Shown here piece by piece: positions 1 to 7,827 of a DNA stretch of 11,632 nucleotides. A program made the translations under genes and the position numbers. The DNA is from Symbiodinium natans (taxonomy: Eukaryota > Sar > Dinophyceae > Suessiales > Symbiodiniaceae), in contig CAJNDS010001656.1 of NCBI GenBank assembly GCA_905221605.1, positions 1-11,632 of the forward strand, read 5' to 3'. Positions within the stretch are counted from its first letter, which is position 1. The number at the start of each line of letters is the position of its first letter. Under the pieces are notes generated by a model. That model worked only from the letters and a program-made list of their open reading frames with translations, made no database searches and had not been told where the DNA came from.

Positions 1-17
1 CCCCCCCCCCCCCCCCC

Positions 18-439
18 TTTTCGGATTTAAGTTATTTAAATTATTTAATTTTTTTAAATTTTTTAAATTGTTTAAATTATTTAATATATTTAAATTATTT
101 AATTCCAGGGGGGGGGGGGAATTAAATAATTTAAATAATTTAAATCCGAACCCCCCCTTTCAGATTTAAATTATTTAAATTATTTAATTCACCCCCTGGA
201 ATTAAATAATTTAAATAATTTAAATAATTTGAATAATTTAAATAATTTAAATAATTTAAATAATTTAAATAATCTAAATCCGAAAAGGGGGGGGGCCAGG
301 CCCCACCGGGCCCCCTCCCCCTCCCAGAATTAAATAATTTAATTAATTTCAATCCTGAACACCCCTTTCGGATTTAAATTATTTAAATTATTTAATTCTG
401 GGAGGGGGAAGGGGCCGGGTGGGGCCTGCCCCCCCCCCC
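18..439. repeat. Compound satellite unit 1
   Basis: This first complete unit follows a 17-base C run. Its leading plus-orientation array is irregular, with T-rich interruptions around 48-95. The minus-orientation array at about 200-283 is long. The GC linker follows at 284-327, then the mirrored linker near 400-439. The order of parts matches the later units. Confidence 0.85.
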
Positions 440-892
440 TTTTCGGATTTAAATTATTTAAATTATTTAAATTATTTAAATTATTTAAATTATTTAAATT
501 ATTTAAATTATTTAAATTATTTAAATTATTTAAATTATTTAAATTATTTAAATCATTTAAATTATTTAAATTATTTAAACTATTTAAATTATTTAATTCC
601 GGGGGGGAGAATTAAATAATTTAAATAATTTAAATCCGAACCCCCCCTTTCAGATTTAAATTATTTAAATTATTTAATTCCCCCCCTGGAATTAAATAAT
701 TTAAATAATTTAAATAATTTAAATAATTTAAATCCGAAAAGGGGGGGGCCAGGCCCCACCGGGCCCCATCCCCCTCCCAGAATTAAATAATTTAAATAAT
801 TTAAATCCGAAAGGGGTGTTCAGGATTTAAATTATTTAAATTATTTAATTCTGGGAGGGGGAGGGGGCCTGGTGGGGCCTGCCCCCCCCCCC
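440..892. repeat. Compound satellite unit 2, longest pure 9-bp array
   Basis: The leading array at about 447-598 carries 16 copies of the 9-bp repeat with only two visible single-base changes (near 553 and 580). It is the longest and cleanest array in the window, consistent with recent expansion. The second half of the unit forms the large palindrome described separately. Confidence 0.88.
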
Positions 893-899
893 TTTTCGG
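734..899. repeat. Large palindrome within compound unit (arms about 77 bp)
   Basis: The left arm 734-810 begins CCGAAAAGGGGGGG and runs through the GC linker and a short minus-orientation 9-bp array. The right arm 821-899 reads back as its reverse complement, ending CCCCCCCTTTTCGG. The centre is about ten bases (AAGGGGTGTT). Only a few mismatches and length changes in C/G runs separate the arms. The flanking AT arrays (693-733 and 900 onward) extend the inverted symmetry. The same palindrome, at varying quality, is in units 1, 3, 4 and 5, and is collapsed in unit 6. Confidence 0.88.
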
Positions 900-1358
900 A
901 TTTAAGTTATTTAAATTATTTAAATTATTTAAATTATTTAAATTATTTAAATTATTTAAATTATTTAAATTATTTAAATTAATTTAAATTTCATTTAATT
1001 ATTTAAATTTTTTTAAATTTAAATTATTTTAATTATTAAATTCCACGGGGGTGGGGGGGGGGGGGGGGGGGTAAAGGTGAATTAATAATTTATATTTAAA
1101 AAATAATCCGAACCACCCCTTCAGATTTACAAATTATTGTAAATTATTTATTCCCCTGGAAAATTAAATATTTAAATACTTAAATAATTTAAATCCGAAA
1201 GTGGGGGGGCACCCCCACCGGCCCCCTCCCCCTCCCAGAATTTAACAATTTGAATAATTGAAATCGAACACTCCCTTTCTCTGAGTTTAAAAAAAAAAAT
1301 ATTTAATTATTTAATTCTGGGAGTGGGAGGGGCCTGGTGGGCCTGGCCCCCCCCCCCC
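893..1358. repeat. Compound satellite unit 3, with degraded second half
   Basis: This unit opens with a regular array of about ten copies. From about 975 to 1330 it then shows frequent small insertions, deletions and substitutions compared with its siblings: split AT repeats, a 19-base G run at 1053-1071, a 10-base A run near 1290, and shortened linkers. All parts are still present in the usual order. It may be an old copy or a poorly resolved stretch of assembly. Confidence 0.83.
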
Positions 1359-1766
1359 ATTTCGGATTTAAATTATTTAAATTATTTAATTTATTTAAAT
1401 TATTTAAATTATTTAAATTATGTAAATTATTTAAATTATTTAATTCCGGGGGGGGGGGAATTAAATAATTTAAATAATTTAAATCCGAACCCCCCCTTTC
1501 GCATTTAAATTACTTAAATTATTTAATTCCACCCCCTGAATTAAATAATTTAAATAATTTAAATAATTTAAGTAATTTAAATAATTTAAATAAATTAAAT
1601 CCGAAAAGAGGGGGGGGGGGCAGGACCGGGCCCCCCCCTTCCCAGAATTAATATTTAAAATAATTTAAACCTGAAAAAACGCTCCCTTTGTCGCTTTAAA
1701 TTATTTAAAAATATTTACTTCTGGGAGGGGGAGGGGGCCGGTGTGCATGCCCCCCCCCCCCCCCCC
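1359..1766. repeat. Compound satellite unit 4
   Basis: This unit has the same order of arrays and linkers as unit 2, with a leading array of about nine copies (1366-1446). The landmark reads ATTTCGG instead of TTTTCGG. Linkers near 1610-1650 and 1725-1766 are shortened and altered, so the unit's palindrome is imperfect. Confidence 0.83.
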
Positions 1767-2168
1767 TTTGCGATTTAAATTATTCAAGTATTTAATTAAT
1801 TTAATTATTTAATTTTTAAATTATTTAAATTATTTAAATTATTTAAATTATTTAAATTATTTAATTCCGGGGGGGGAATTCAATAATTCAAATAATTTAA
1901 ATCCGAACCCCCCCTTTGCATATTTAAATTATTTAAATTATTTATTCCCCCCCTGGAATTAAATCATTTAAATAATTTAAATGATTTAAATAATTTAAAT
2001 AATTTAAATCCGAAAAGGGGGGGGGGCCAGGCCCCACCGGGCCCCCTCCCCCTCCCAGAATTAAATCAAATAATTTAAATCCTGAACACCCCTTTCGGAT
2101 TTAAATTATTTAAATTATTTAATTCTGGGAGGGGGAGGGGGCCTGGTGGGGCCTGCCCCCCCCCCCCC
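1767..2168. repeat. Compound satellite unit 5
   Basis: The landmark here is TTTGCGA. The leading array (1773-1866) is slightly irregular at its start and regular after 1815. The rest, including both mirrored GC linkers (about 2013-2059 and 2124-2168), closely matches unit 2. Confidence 0.85.
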
Positions 2169-2442
2169 TTTTCGGATTTAAATTATTTAAATTATTTAAA
2201 TTATTTAAATTATTTAAATTATTTAAATTATTTAAATTATTTAAATTATTTAAATTATTTAATTCCGGGGAGGAGAATTAAATAATTTAAATAATTTAAA
2301 TCCGAACCCCCCCTTTCAGATTTAAATTATTTAAATTATTTAATTCACCCCCTGGAATTAAATAATTTATATAGTTTAAATAATTTAAATCCGAAAAGGG
2401 GGGGGGCAGGGGCTGGGTGGGGCCTGCCCCCCCCCCCCCCCC
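2169..2442. repeat. Compound satellite unit 6, shortened by loss of its palindrome
   Basis: The first four arrays are as in other units, with about ten 9-bp copies in the leading array (2176-2265). The block that should hold the large palindrome is reduced to 2391-2450, which joins the start of the left arm directly to the end of the right arm. This makes the unit roughly 130-190 bp shorter than its siblings. Confidence 0.83.
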
Positions 2443-2450
2443 TTTTGCGG
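2391..2450. repeat. Collapsed palindrome, residual C/G hairpin
   Basis: The left arm 2391-2410 has CCGAAAA, a 9-base G run and CAGG. The right arm 2423-2450 has CCTG, a long C run and TTTTGCGG. Only about 12 bases (GGCTGGGTGGGG) lie between. Compared with 734-899, the linker ends and the central AT arrays are missing. This matches deletion of the inner part of a hairpin. Confidence 0.75.
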
Positions 2451-2580
2451 TTTTTTCCCCCCGGAATTTAAATAATTGAAATAATTTGAAAAAATGTTAA
2501 AAAAAAATAAAATATTTAAATATCCGAAAGGGGGGGGTGGGGAGCCAGGGGGCGACCAGGCCCCCCCCCCCCCCCTCTCA
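2451..2580. repeat. Degenerate end of compound satellite
   Basis: This AT-rich stretch (2461-2525) carries scattered TTTAAATAATT motifs and A runs. It lies between a C run ending near 2442 and a GC-rich stretch with a C run at about 2560-2575. It keeps the CCGGAATT and ATCCGAAAGGGG landmarks, so it is a worn or partial unit at the edge of the array. No gene is visible. Confidence 0.7.
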
Positions 2581-2614
2581 CACCGAACTAAATAATTTAA
2601 AACTATCGCGGCTC

Positions 2615-2663
2615 GATTTGGCCAAATTGTGCCGGCAGCCTGCGGGCACAATTTGGCCAAATC
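2615..2663. repeat. Palindrome P1, compensated arm variant
   Basis: Arms 2615-2633 and 2645-2663 are perfect reverse complements (19 bp). Unlike every other copy, the left arm has G at 2629 and the right arm has the matching C at 2649, so the change occurs on both sides. Confidence 0.88.
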
Positions 2664-2700
2664 GGCTGCTCTCTCTCGTATGCCATGAATAAAATATCGC

Positions 2701-2758
2701 GCTCGATTTGGCCAAATTTTGCCCGGAGGCTGCCCGGCAAAATTTGGCCAAATCGAGC
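2701..2758. repeat. Palindrome P2, loop inverted
   Basis: Arms 2701-2723 and 2736-2758 are perfect over 23 bp. The centre reads CGGAGGCTGCCC, the reverse complement of the GGGCAGCCTCCG centre found in the other copies. The element therefore lies in the opposite orientation. Confidence 0.88.
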
Positions 2759-2801
2759 CGCGATAGTTTAAATAATTTCGGGCCTCCAGAAAGGCGCGGC
2801 T

Positions 2802-2853
2802 CGATTTGGCCAGATTTTGCCGGGCAGTCTGCGGGCAAAATTTGGCCAAATCG
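2802..2853. repeat. Palindrome P3
   Basis: Arms 2802-2821 and 2834-2853 pair over 20 bp with one G/T mismatch (2813 against 2842). The centre has the GGCAGTCTGCG variant, shared with P8. Confidence 0.85.
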
Positions 2854-2880
2854 GGCTGCTCGTCGAACGTGATGAGAAAT

Positions 2881-2948
2881 GCGCGGCTCGATTTGGCCAA
2901 TTTTTGCCGGGCAGCCTCCGGGCAAAATTTGGCCAAATCGAGCCGCGC
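2881..2948. repeat. Palindrome P4
   Basis: Arms 2881-2908 and 2921-2948 pair over 28 bp with one mismatch (T at 2901 where A is expected). The palindrome reaches outward into the GCGCGG edges of both spacers. Confidence 0.87.
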
Positions 2949-2986
2949 CTTTCTGAAGGCCCGAAATTGTTTAAACTTTCGCGGCT

Positions 2987-3038
2987 CGATTTGGCCAAAT
3001 TTTGCCGGGCAGCTTCCGGGCAAAATTTGGCCAAATCG
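2987..3038. repeat. Palindrome P5
   Basis: Arms 2987-3006 and 3019-3038 are perfect over 20 bp. The centre carries GCAGCTTCC, one base different from the common form. An inverted A spacer lies upstream and a B spacer downstream. Confidence 0.87.
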
Positions 3039-3070
3039 GGCTGCCCTTCGTATGCGATGAGAAATGCGTG

Positions 3071-3128
3071 GCTCGATTTGGCCAAATTTTGCCGGGCAGC
3101 CTCCGGGCAAAATTTGGCCAAATCGAGC
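3071..3128. repeat. Palindrome P6, consensus copy
   Basis: Arms 3071-3093 and 3106-3128 are perfect over 23 bp and the centre is the common GGGCAGCCTCCG form. The A spacer that follows (3129-3163) appears identical to the one at 2759-2794. Confidence 0.88.
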
Positions 3129-3163
3129 CGCGATAGTTTAAATAATTTCGGGCCTCCAGAAAG

Positions 3164-3231
3164 GCGCGGCTGGATTTGGCCAGATTTTGCCGGGCAGCCT
3201 CCGGGCAAAATTTGGCCACATCGAGCCGCGC
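3164..3231. repeat. Palindrome P7, mismatched arms
   Basis: Arms 3164-3191 and 3204-3231 pair over 28 bp with three uncompensated mismatches. It is the most worn copy by substitutions. The arm change CCAGATTTT at 3180-3188 is shared with P3, and both copies follow the same A spacer, which points to duplication of an A-palindrome block. Confidence 0.85.
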
Positions 3232-3256
3232 ATTTCTCATCGCATACGAAGGGCAG

Positions 3257-3311
3257 CCCGATTTGGCCAAATTTGCCGGGCAGTCTGCGGGCAAAATTTG
3301 GCCAAATCGGG
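3257..3311. repeat. Palindrome P8
   Basis: The left arm 3257-3277 lacks one T relative to the right arm 3290-3311; otherwise the arms pair fully. The centre is the GTCTGCG variant seen in P3. It is flanked by an inverted B spacer and a forward B spacer, the only place where A/B alternation breaks. Confidence 0.85.
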
Positions 3312-3344
3312 TTGCTCGTCGTACGCGATGCGAAATGCGCGGCT

Positions 3345-3385
3345 CGATTTGGCCAAATTTTGCCCGGCAAAATTTGGCCAAATCG
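3345..3385. repeat. Palindrome P9, loop deleted
   Basis: Arms 3345-3364 and 3366-3385 are perfect over 20 bp with a single C between them. The 12-base centre of the other copies is missing. This is the last element before unrelated sequence starts near 3391. Confidence 0.9.
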
Positions 3386-3390
3386 GGCCC

Positions 3391-3484
3391 CTGGACATTG
3401 AAATGAAATTGGTTTTTTAAATTCCCCGATGCTAAATCACGAGCCCGGGCCTGCCCCTCAATACTAAATTACGAGCCCGGGTCT
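3391..3484. other. Junction with two copies of a 32-bp direct repeat
   Basis: About 40 bp of low-complexity sequence (3391-3427) precedes two tandem copies, 3428-3459 and 3460-3491. Both contain CTAAAT-ACGAGCCCGGG with few differences, and they are offset by exactly 32 bp (CTAAAT at 3432 and 3464). The second copy merges into the polypyrimidine satellite. The motif is not seen elsewhere in the window. Confidence 0.75.
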
Positions 3485-3512
3485 CCCTTCTCTTCTCTTG
3501 TTCTCTTTTACA

Positions 3513-5438
3513 TCTCAAAATCACACCAAAGGACCAAAGGAAGCTTCTTTTCCTTATTGAATGAAAAAGAAAAAGAAGAAAAGAGATAGGTAAAGACACT
3601 GAAGAGCTCCACTGCCTATTGTTTCATTCCTTTTCCTTTCTTTCTATGTGTTGTTTTCCTTGTCGTTTCAGAAAGCTAGCAAAATAAGGGCAAGGGGGCT
3701 TCCTGAAGAGGAGAGAGGGCACCTTTTTTTTTTAATTATAGAGGGAAAAGCGAGAGACAAGGAAGGGAGAGATGATAGATAAAGAAGAGTGCTATCCGTC
3801 TCCTTGTTTATTGTGTCTTCTCTTCTTTTCAGTTCATCATATTCCTCTTTTTGGCCTGTCTCTTCTGCTCTTGTCCTTACCCTTCTCCTTTTCAAGTTCT
3901 TCCTTTTTCGTTTTCTGTTTCGATAAGAAAGAGGGAAGGGAGAGAGAAGGGAGAGAGGATAGATAAAGAAGAGTGCCATCTTCTTTGCGCCTTGTTTTGT
4001 CTCTCCATCTTCTTTGTTCATCTCTCTTCTATTCTTTTCTTGGCTCTTCCCATTAGCATTGTGTTCCTTTTATCTCTCCTCTCTCCTTCTCTTTGCCTTC
4101 TCTTCTCCTGTTCCCCTTTAAACGACAAAAACACAAGAAAGGAAGAACAAGAGGGGAATGGAGGCCCTTTTCCTGAATTCTCCTGTTGCAATGAATAAGG
4201 AAAAGAGCATAGGAGATAAGGAAGGGAATTGTGGGCGATGGAACGGGTGTCCTTTTTGATAGTTTTCTGCATCTTCAAGGAAGAAAAAAGGACACCCGCC
4301 CAAGAAGGAAAAGTAACATAAGAGATAGGGAGGAAATTGAAAAGCTCCTCTCTTTACCTAGTCATTCCCTGTCTTCTCTTCTTATTTGTTGTTTTTCTTA
4401 TTCGCTTCAAAAAGCAAAATGACAAAATAAGGGAAAGGCGATTTCCTGAAGAGGAAGAAGGGCGCCTACCTGTGAATAGCAAGGTTGATTTTTTCTAATT
4501 AGGGAGAGACTTGCCCCGCCTGAGCCTCCCTGGCCTGCTTGTTGTGGCCACATTCCGGTACAGTTGCGCTTCCAGAAAAATGGCATCCTTGTTATCTCCT
4601 CTCACTTCCCTTTCCCTTCTCTCCTTCTGTTTCCTTCTGACTGATAAACCACAAGAAAGGAACTTGTATGATAAGGCAGTGGAAGGGTAAGCAGAGGGTG
4701 ACTCCTGGCGCGTGGACCGGTCCATACTTCATCATACCCCTCTTCTCGGCCTATCTCTTCTGTTCCTTTCCTTACCCTTCTCCTTCTCATAGTTCTTCCT
4801 TTTTGTTTTCTTATTTCGAAAAGAAAGATGGCAGGGAGAGATAAGGAAGAGAGGATAGATAAAGAGTGAGTGCCATCTTCTCTGCGCCTTGTTTTGTCTC
4901 TCCCTCTTCTCTATTCATCTCTCTTCTATTCTTTTCTTTGCTCTTCCCATTAACAATGCAATCCTTTTGTCTCTCCTCTCTCCTTCTCTCTCCCTTCTCT
5001 TCTCCTGTTCCCGTTTAAATGACAAAAACGCAAGAAAGGAAGAACAAGAGGGGAATGGAGGCCATGTTCCTTTCTTTTCCAATGGATGGGGAAAGTGAGC
5101 GGGGTTGGCTCCTTGTCCGTAGACCCTCCCCACGCTGCAGCAAATCCCTCCTCTCGCCCTATCGCCTCTGTTCTTTTCCTTGTTCCCAAACGGAAAAAGA
5201 AAATGGGTTCCTTTACATGTTCATTGTTCTTCCTTTTGTTTTTTGTTTGAAAGGGAAAGATAAGAAAGAGAGGAAAGAAGAAAACGAGCACCATCTTCTC
5301 TTTGCCTGATTTTGCACCTCCCTCTCCTGTCTTCATTTCTCTTCCATGATTTTCATTGCTCTTCCCATGAAAATTGTTTCCTTTTGATCTCTCCTCTCTC
5401 CTTTCTCTCTCCCTTCTCTTCTCTTGTTCTCTTTTAAA
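3513..5438. repeat. Higher-order unit 1, expanded five-part variant
   Basis: At 1926 bp this unit is about 733 bp longer than the others. It contains sub-monomer a, then b lacking about 174 bp (join at about 3832, corresponding to 5749-5921 of unit 2). A different segment follows (d, about 4160-4500, sharing CCTGAATTCTCCTGTTGCAA with the array's far end), then a more diverged b (about 4565-4880) and c. A local duplication CCAAAGGA appears at 3526-3540. It is the most diverged unit, as often found at satellite edges. Confidence 0.8.
4244..4298. repeat. Perfect 14-bp inverted repeat in the divergent segment
   Basis: CGGGTGTCCTTTTT at 4244-4257 is matched by its exact reverse complement at 4285-4298, with a 27-base loop. 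It occurs only in the d segment of unit 1, not in the regular units. Confidence 0.85.
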
Positions 5439-6631
5439 TCTCAAAATCACACCAATGGAAGCTTCTTTTCCTTATTGAATGAAAAAGAAAAAGAAGAAAA
5501 GAGATAGGTAAAGACACTGAAGAGCTCCACTGCCTATTGTTTCATTCCCTTTCCTCTCTTTCTATGTGTTGTTTTCCTTGTCGTTTCAGAAAGCTAGCAA
5601 AATAAGGGCAAGGGGGCTTCCTGAAGAGGAGAGAGGGCACCTATTTTTTAATTATAGAGGGAAAAGCGAGAGACAAGGAAGGGAGAGATGATAGATAAAG
5701 AAGAGTGCTATCCGTCTCCTTGTTTATTGTGTCTTCTCTTCTTTTCAGTACCCCTCCAGAAAATTCAAATGGCCTCCCTGTTGTCTCTCCTCTCTCACTT
5801 CCCTTGCCCTTCTCTCCTTCTGTTACCTTTTAACTAATATAACACAAGAAAGGAACTTGTATGATAAAGCAGTGGAAGGGTAAGCAGAGGGTGACTCCTT
5901 GCGCGTGGACCTTGCCCATACGTCATCATATCCCTCTTTTCGGCCTGTCTCTTGTGCTCTTTTCCTTACCCTTCTCCTTTTCAAGTTCTTCCTTTTTAGT
6001 TTTTCTGTTTCGAAAAGAAAGAGGGAAGGGAGAGAGAAGAGAGAGAGGATAGATAAAGAAGAGTGCCATTTTCTTCGCGCCTTGTTTTGTCTCTCCATCT
6101 TCTTTGTTCATCTCTCTTCTATTCTTTTCTTGGCTCTTCCCATTAAAATTGTCTTCCTTTTATCTCTCCTGTCTCCTTCTCTCTCCCTTCTCTTCTCCTG
6201 TTCCCCTTCAAATGACAAAAACACAAGAAAGGAAGAACAAGAGGGAATGGAGGCCATGTTCCTTTCTTTTCCAATGGATGGGGAAAGTGAGCGGGGTTGG
6301 CTCCTTGTCCGTAGACCCTCCCCACGCTGCAGCAAATTCCCCCTCTCGCCCTATCGCCTCTGTTCTTTTCCTTGTTCCCAAGCGGAAAAAAGAAAATGGG
6401 TTCCTTTACATGTTCATTGTTCTTCCTTTTGTTTTTTATTTGAAAGGGAAAGATAAGAAAGAGAGGAAAGAAGAAAACGAGCACCATCTTCTCTTTGCCT
6501 GATTTTGCACCTCCCTCTCCTGTCTTCATTTCTCTTCCATGATTTTCATTGCTCTTCCCATGAAAATTGTTTCCTTTTGATCTCTCCTCTCTCCTTTCTC
6601 TCTCCCTTCTCTTCTCTTGTTCTCTTTTAAA
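5439..6631. repeat. Higher-order unit 2 (1193 bp)
   Basis: This regular a-b-c unit is useful as the reference copy. Sub-monomer anchors (GGAA) are at 5457, 5852 and 6231. Pyrimidine tracts ending TTTCAG lie at 5583-5588 and 5743-5748. Confidence 0.88.
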
Positions 6632-7827
6632 TCTCAAAATCACACCAAAGGAAGCTTCTTTTCCTTATTGAATGAAAAAGAAAAAGAAGAAAAGAGATAG
6701 GTAAAGACACTGAAGAGCTCCACTGCCTATTGTTTCATTCCCTTTCCTCTCTTTCTATGTGTTGTTTTCCTTGTCGTTTCAGAAAGCTAGCAAAATAAGG
6801 GCAAGGGGGCTTCCTGAAGAGGAGAGAGGGCACCTATTTTTTTAATTATAGAGGGAAAAGCGAGAGACAAGGAAGGGAGAGATGATAGATAAAGAAGAGT
6901 GCTATCCGTCTCCTTGTTTATTGTGTCTTCTCTTCTTTCCAGTACCCCTCCAGAAAATTCAAATGGCCTCCTTGTTGTCTCTCCTCTCTCACTTCCCTTG
7001 CCCTTCTCTCCTTCTGTTACCTTTTAACGAATATAACACAAGAAAGGAACTTGTATGATAAAGCAGTGGAAGGGTAAGCAGAGGGTGACTCCTTGCGCGT
7101 GGTCCTTGCCCATACTTCATCATATCCCTCTTTTCGGCCTGTCTCTTCTGCTCTTGTCCTTACCCTTCTCCTTCTCATAGTTCTTCCTTTTTGTTTTCTT
7201 ATTTCGAAAAGAAAGATGGCAGGGAGAGATAAGGAAGAGAGGATAGATAAAGAGTGAGTGCCATCTTCTCTGCGCCTTGTTTTGTCTCTCCCTCTTCTCT
7301 ATTCATCTCTCTTCTATTCTTTTCTTTGCTCTTCCCATGAACAATGCAATCCTTTTGTCTCTCCTCTCTCCTTCTCTCTCCCTTCTCTTCTCCTGTTCCC
7401 CTTTAAATGACAAAAACGCAAGAAAGGAAGAACAAGAGGGGAATGGAGGCCATGTTCCTTTCTTTTCCAATGGATGGGGAAAGTGAGCGGGGTTGGCTCC
7501 TTGTCCGTAGACCCTCCCCACGCTGCAGCAAATCCCCTCCTCTCGCCCTATCGCCTCTGTTCTTTTCCTTGTTCCCAAACGGAAAAAGAAAATGGGTTCC
7601 TTTACATGTTCATTGTTCTTCCTTTTGTTTTTTATTTAAAAGGGAAAGATAAGAAAGAGAGGAAAGAAGAAAACGAGCACCATCTTCTCTTTGCCTGATT
7701 TTGCACCTCCCTCTCCTGTCTTCATTTCTCTTCCATGATTTTCATTGCTCTTCCCATGAAAATTGTTTCCTTTTGATCTCTCCTCTCTCCTTTCTCTCTC
7801 CCTTCTCTTCTCTTGTTCTCTTTTGAA
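6632..7827. repeat. Higher-order unit 3 (1196 bp)
   Basis: This is a close copy of unit 2 in the same a-b-c order. Its middle part near 7180-7260 (CATAGTTCTTCC, AAAGATGGCAGGGAG, AAAGAGTGAGTGCC) matches unit 1 at 4788-4875 rather than unit 2. That patchwork suggests gene conversion or unequal exchange. Confidence 0.88.

Larger units (their letters stand above)
1..2580. repeat. Compound satellite of alternating 9-bp AT arrays and C/G tracts
   Basis: The block is built from 9-bp repeats of the ATTTAAATT family. In one orientation an array starts with CGGATTTAAATT and ends with TTTAATTCC or TTTAATTCTGGG. In the other it starts with GGAATTAAAT and ends with TTTAAATCCGAA. Orientations alternate, and arrays are separated by runs of C or G and by GC-rich linkers such as CCAGGCCCCACCGGGCCCC. 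The landmark C-run followed by TTTTCGG recurs near 18, 440, 893, 1359, 1767, 2169 and 2443, giving units of 422, 453, 466, 408, 402 and 274 bp. Length differences come mostly from 9-bp copy number and homopolymer length. Nine bp is three codons, so frames through it read Leu-Asn-Tyr over and over; this is not coding. The function is unknown. The design strongly favours hairpin or cruciform folding. Confidence 0.93.
2590..3390. repeat. Palindrome-spacer satellite (nine palindromes)
   Basis: Nine copies of a palindrome with the arm CGATTTGGCCAAATTTTGCC and a short asymmetric centre (GGGCAGCCTCCG type) follow each other. Loop centres lie at about 2639, 2730, 2828, 2915, 3013, 3100, 3198, 3284 and 3365. 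Spacers fall into two families. A contains GTTTAAATAATTTCGGGCC and AGAAAGGCGC; B contains GGGCTGCTCGTCG and GATGAGAAATGCGC. The order, with prime meaning reverse complement, is A', B, A, B, A', B, A, B', B. Centre spacing alternates about 96-99 bp across A and 86-87 bp across B, so two steps make about 184-186 bp, close to a nucleosome repeat length. Frames through it encode repeated Phe-Gly-Gln-Ile or Trp-Pro-Asn-Phe strings on both strands, as expected of a palindrome, and are not taken as genes. Confidence 0.92.

Noticed and set aside
140-1508. Leu-Asn-Tyr repeat proteins (frames at 140-352, 419-619 and 1323-1508)
   Set aside because: They are direct translations of the 9-bp satellite unit and occur on both strands. 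Lengths follow repeat copy number and frames break at the C/G runs.
2590-3390. CRISPR-like array (palindromic repeats with spacers of about 30-36 bp)
   Set aside because: Spacers are not unique but belong to two families that recur and invert. The palindromes are too long and too symmetric, no leader or cas genes are present, and the context is eukaryotic.
2385-3420. Overlapping frames with Phe-Gly-Gln-Ile or Trp-Pro-Asn-Phe repeats on both strands, up to 241 codons
   Set aside because: Palindromes lacking stop codons keep several frames open at once on both strands. There is no single preferred frame and no recognisable domain.
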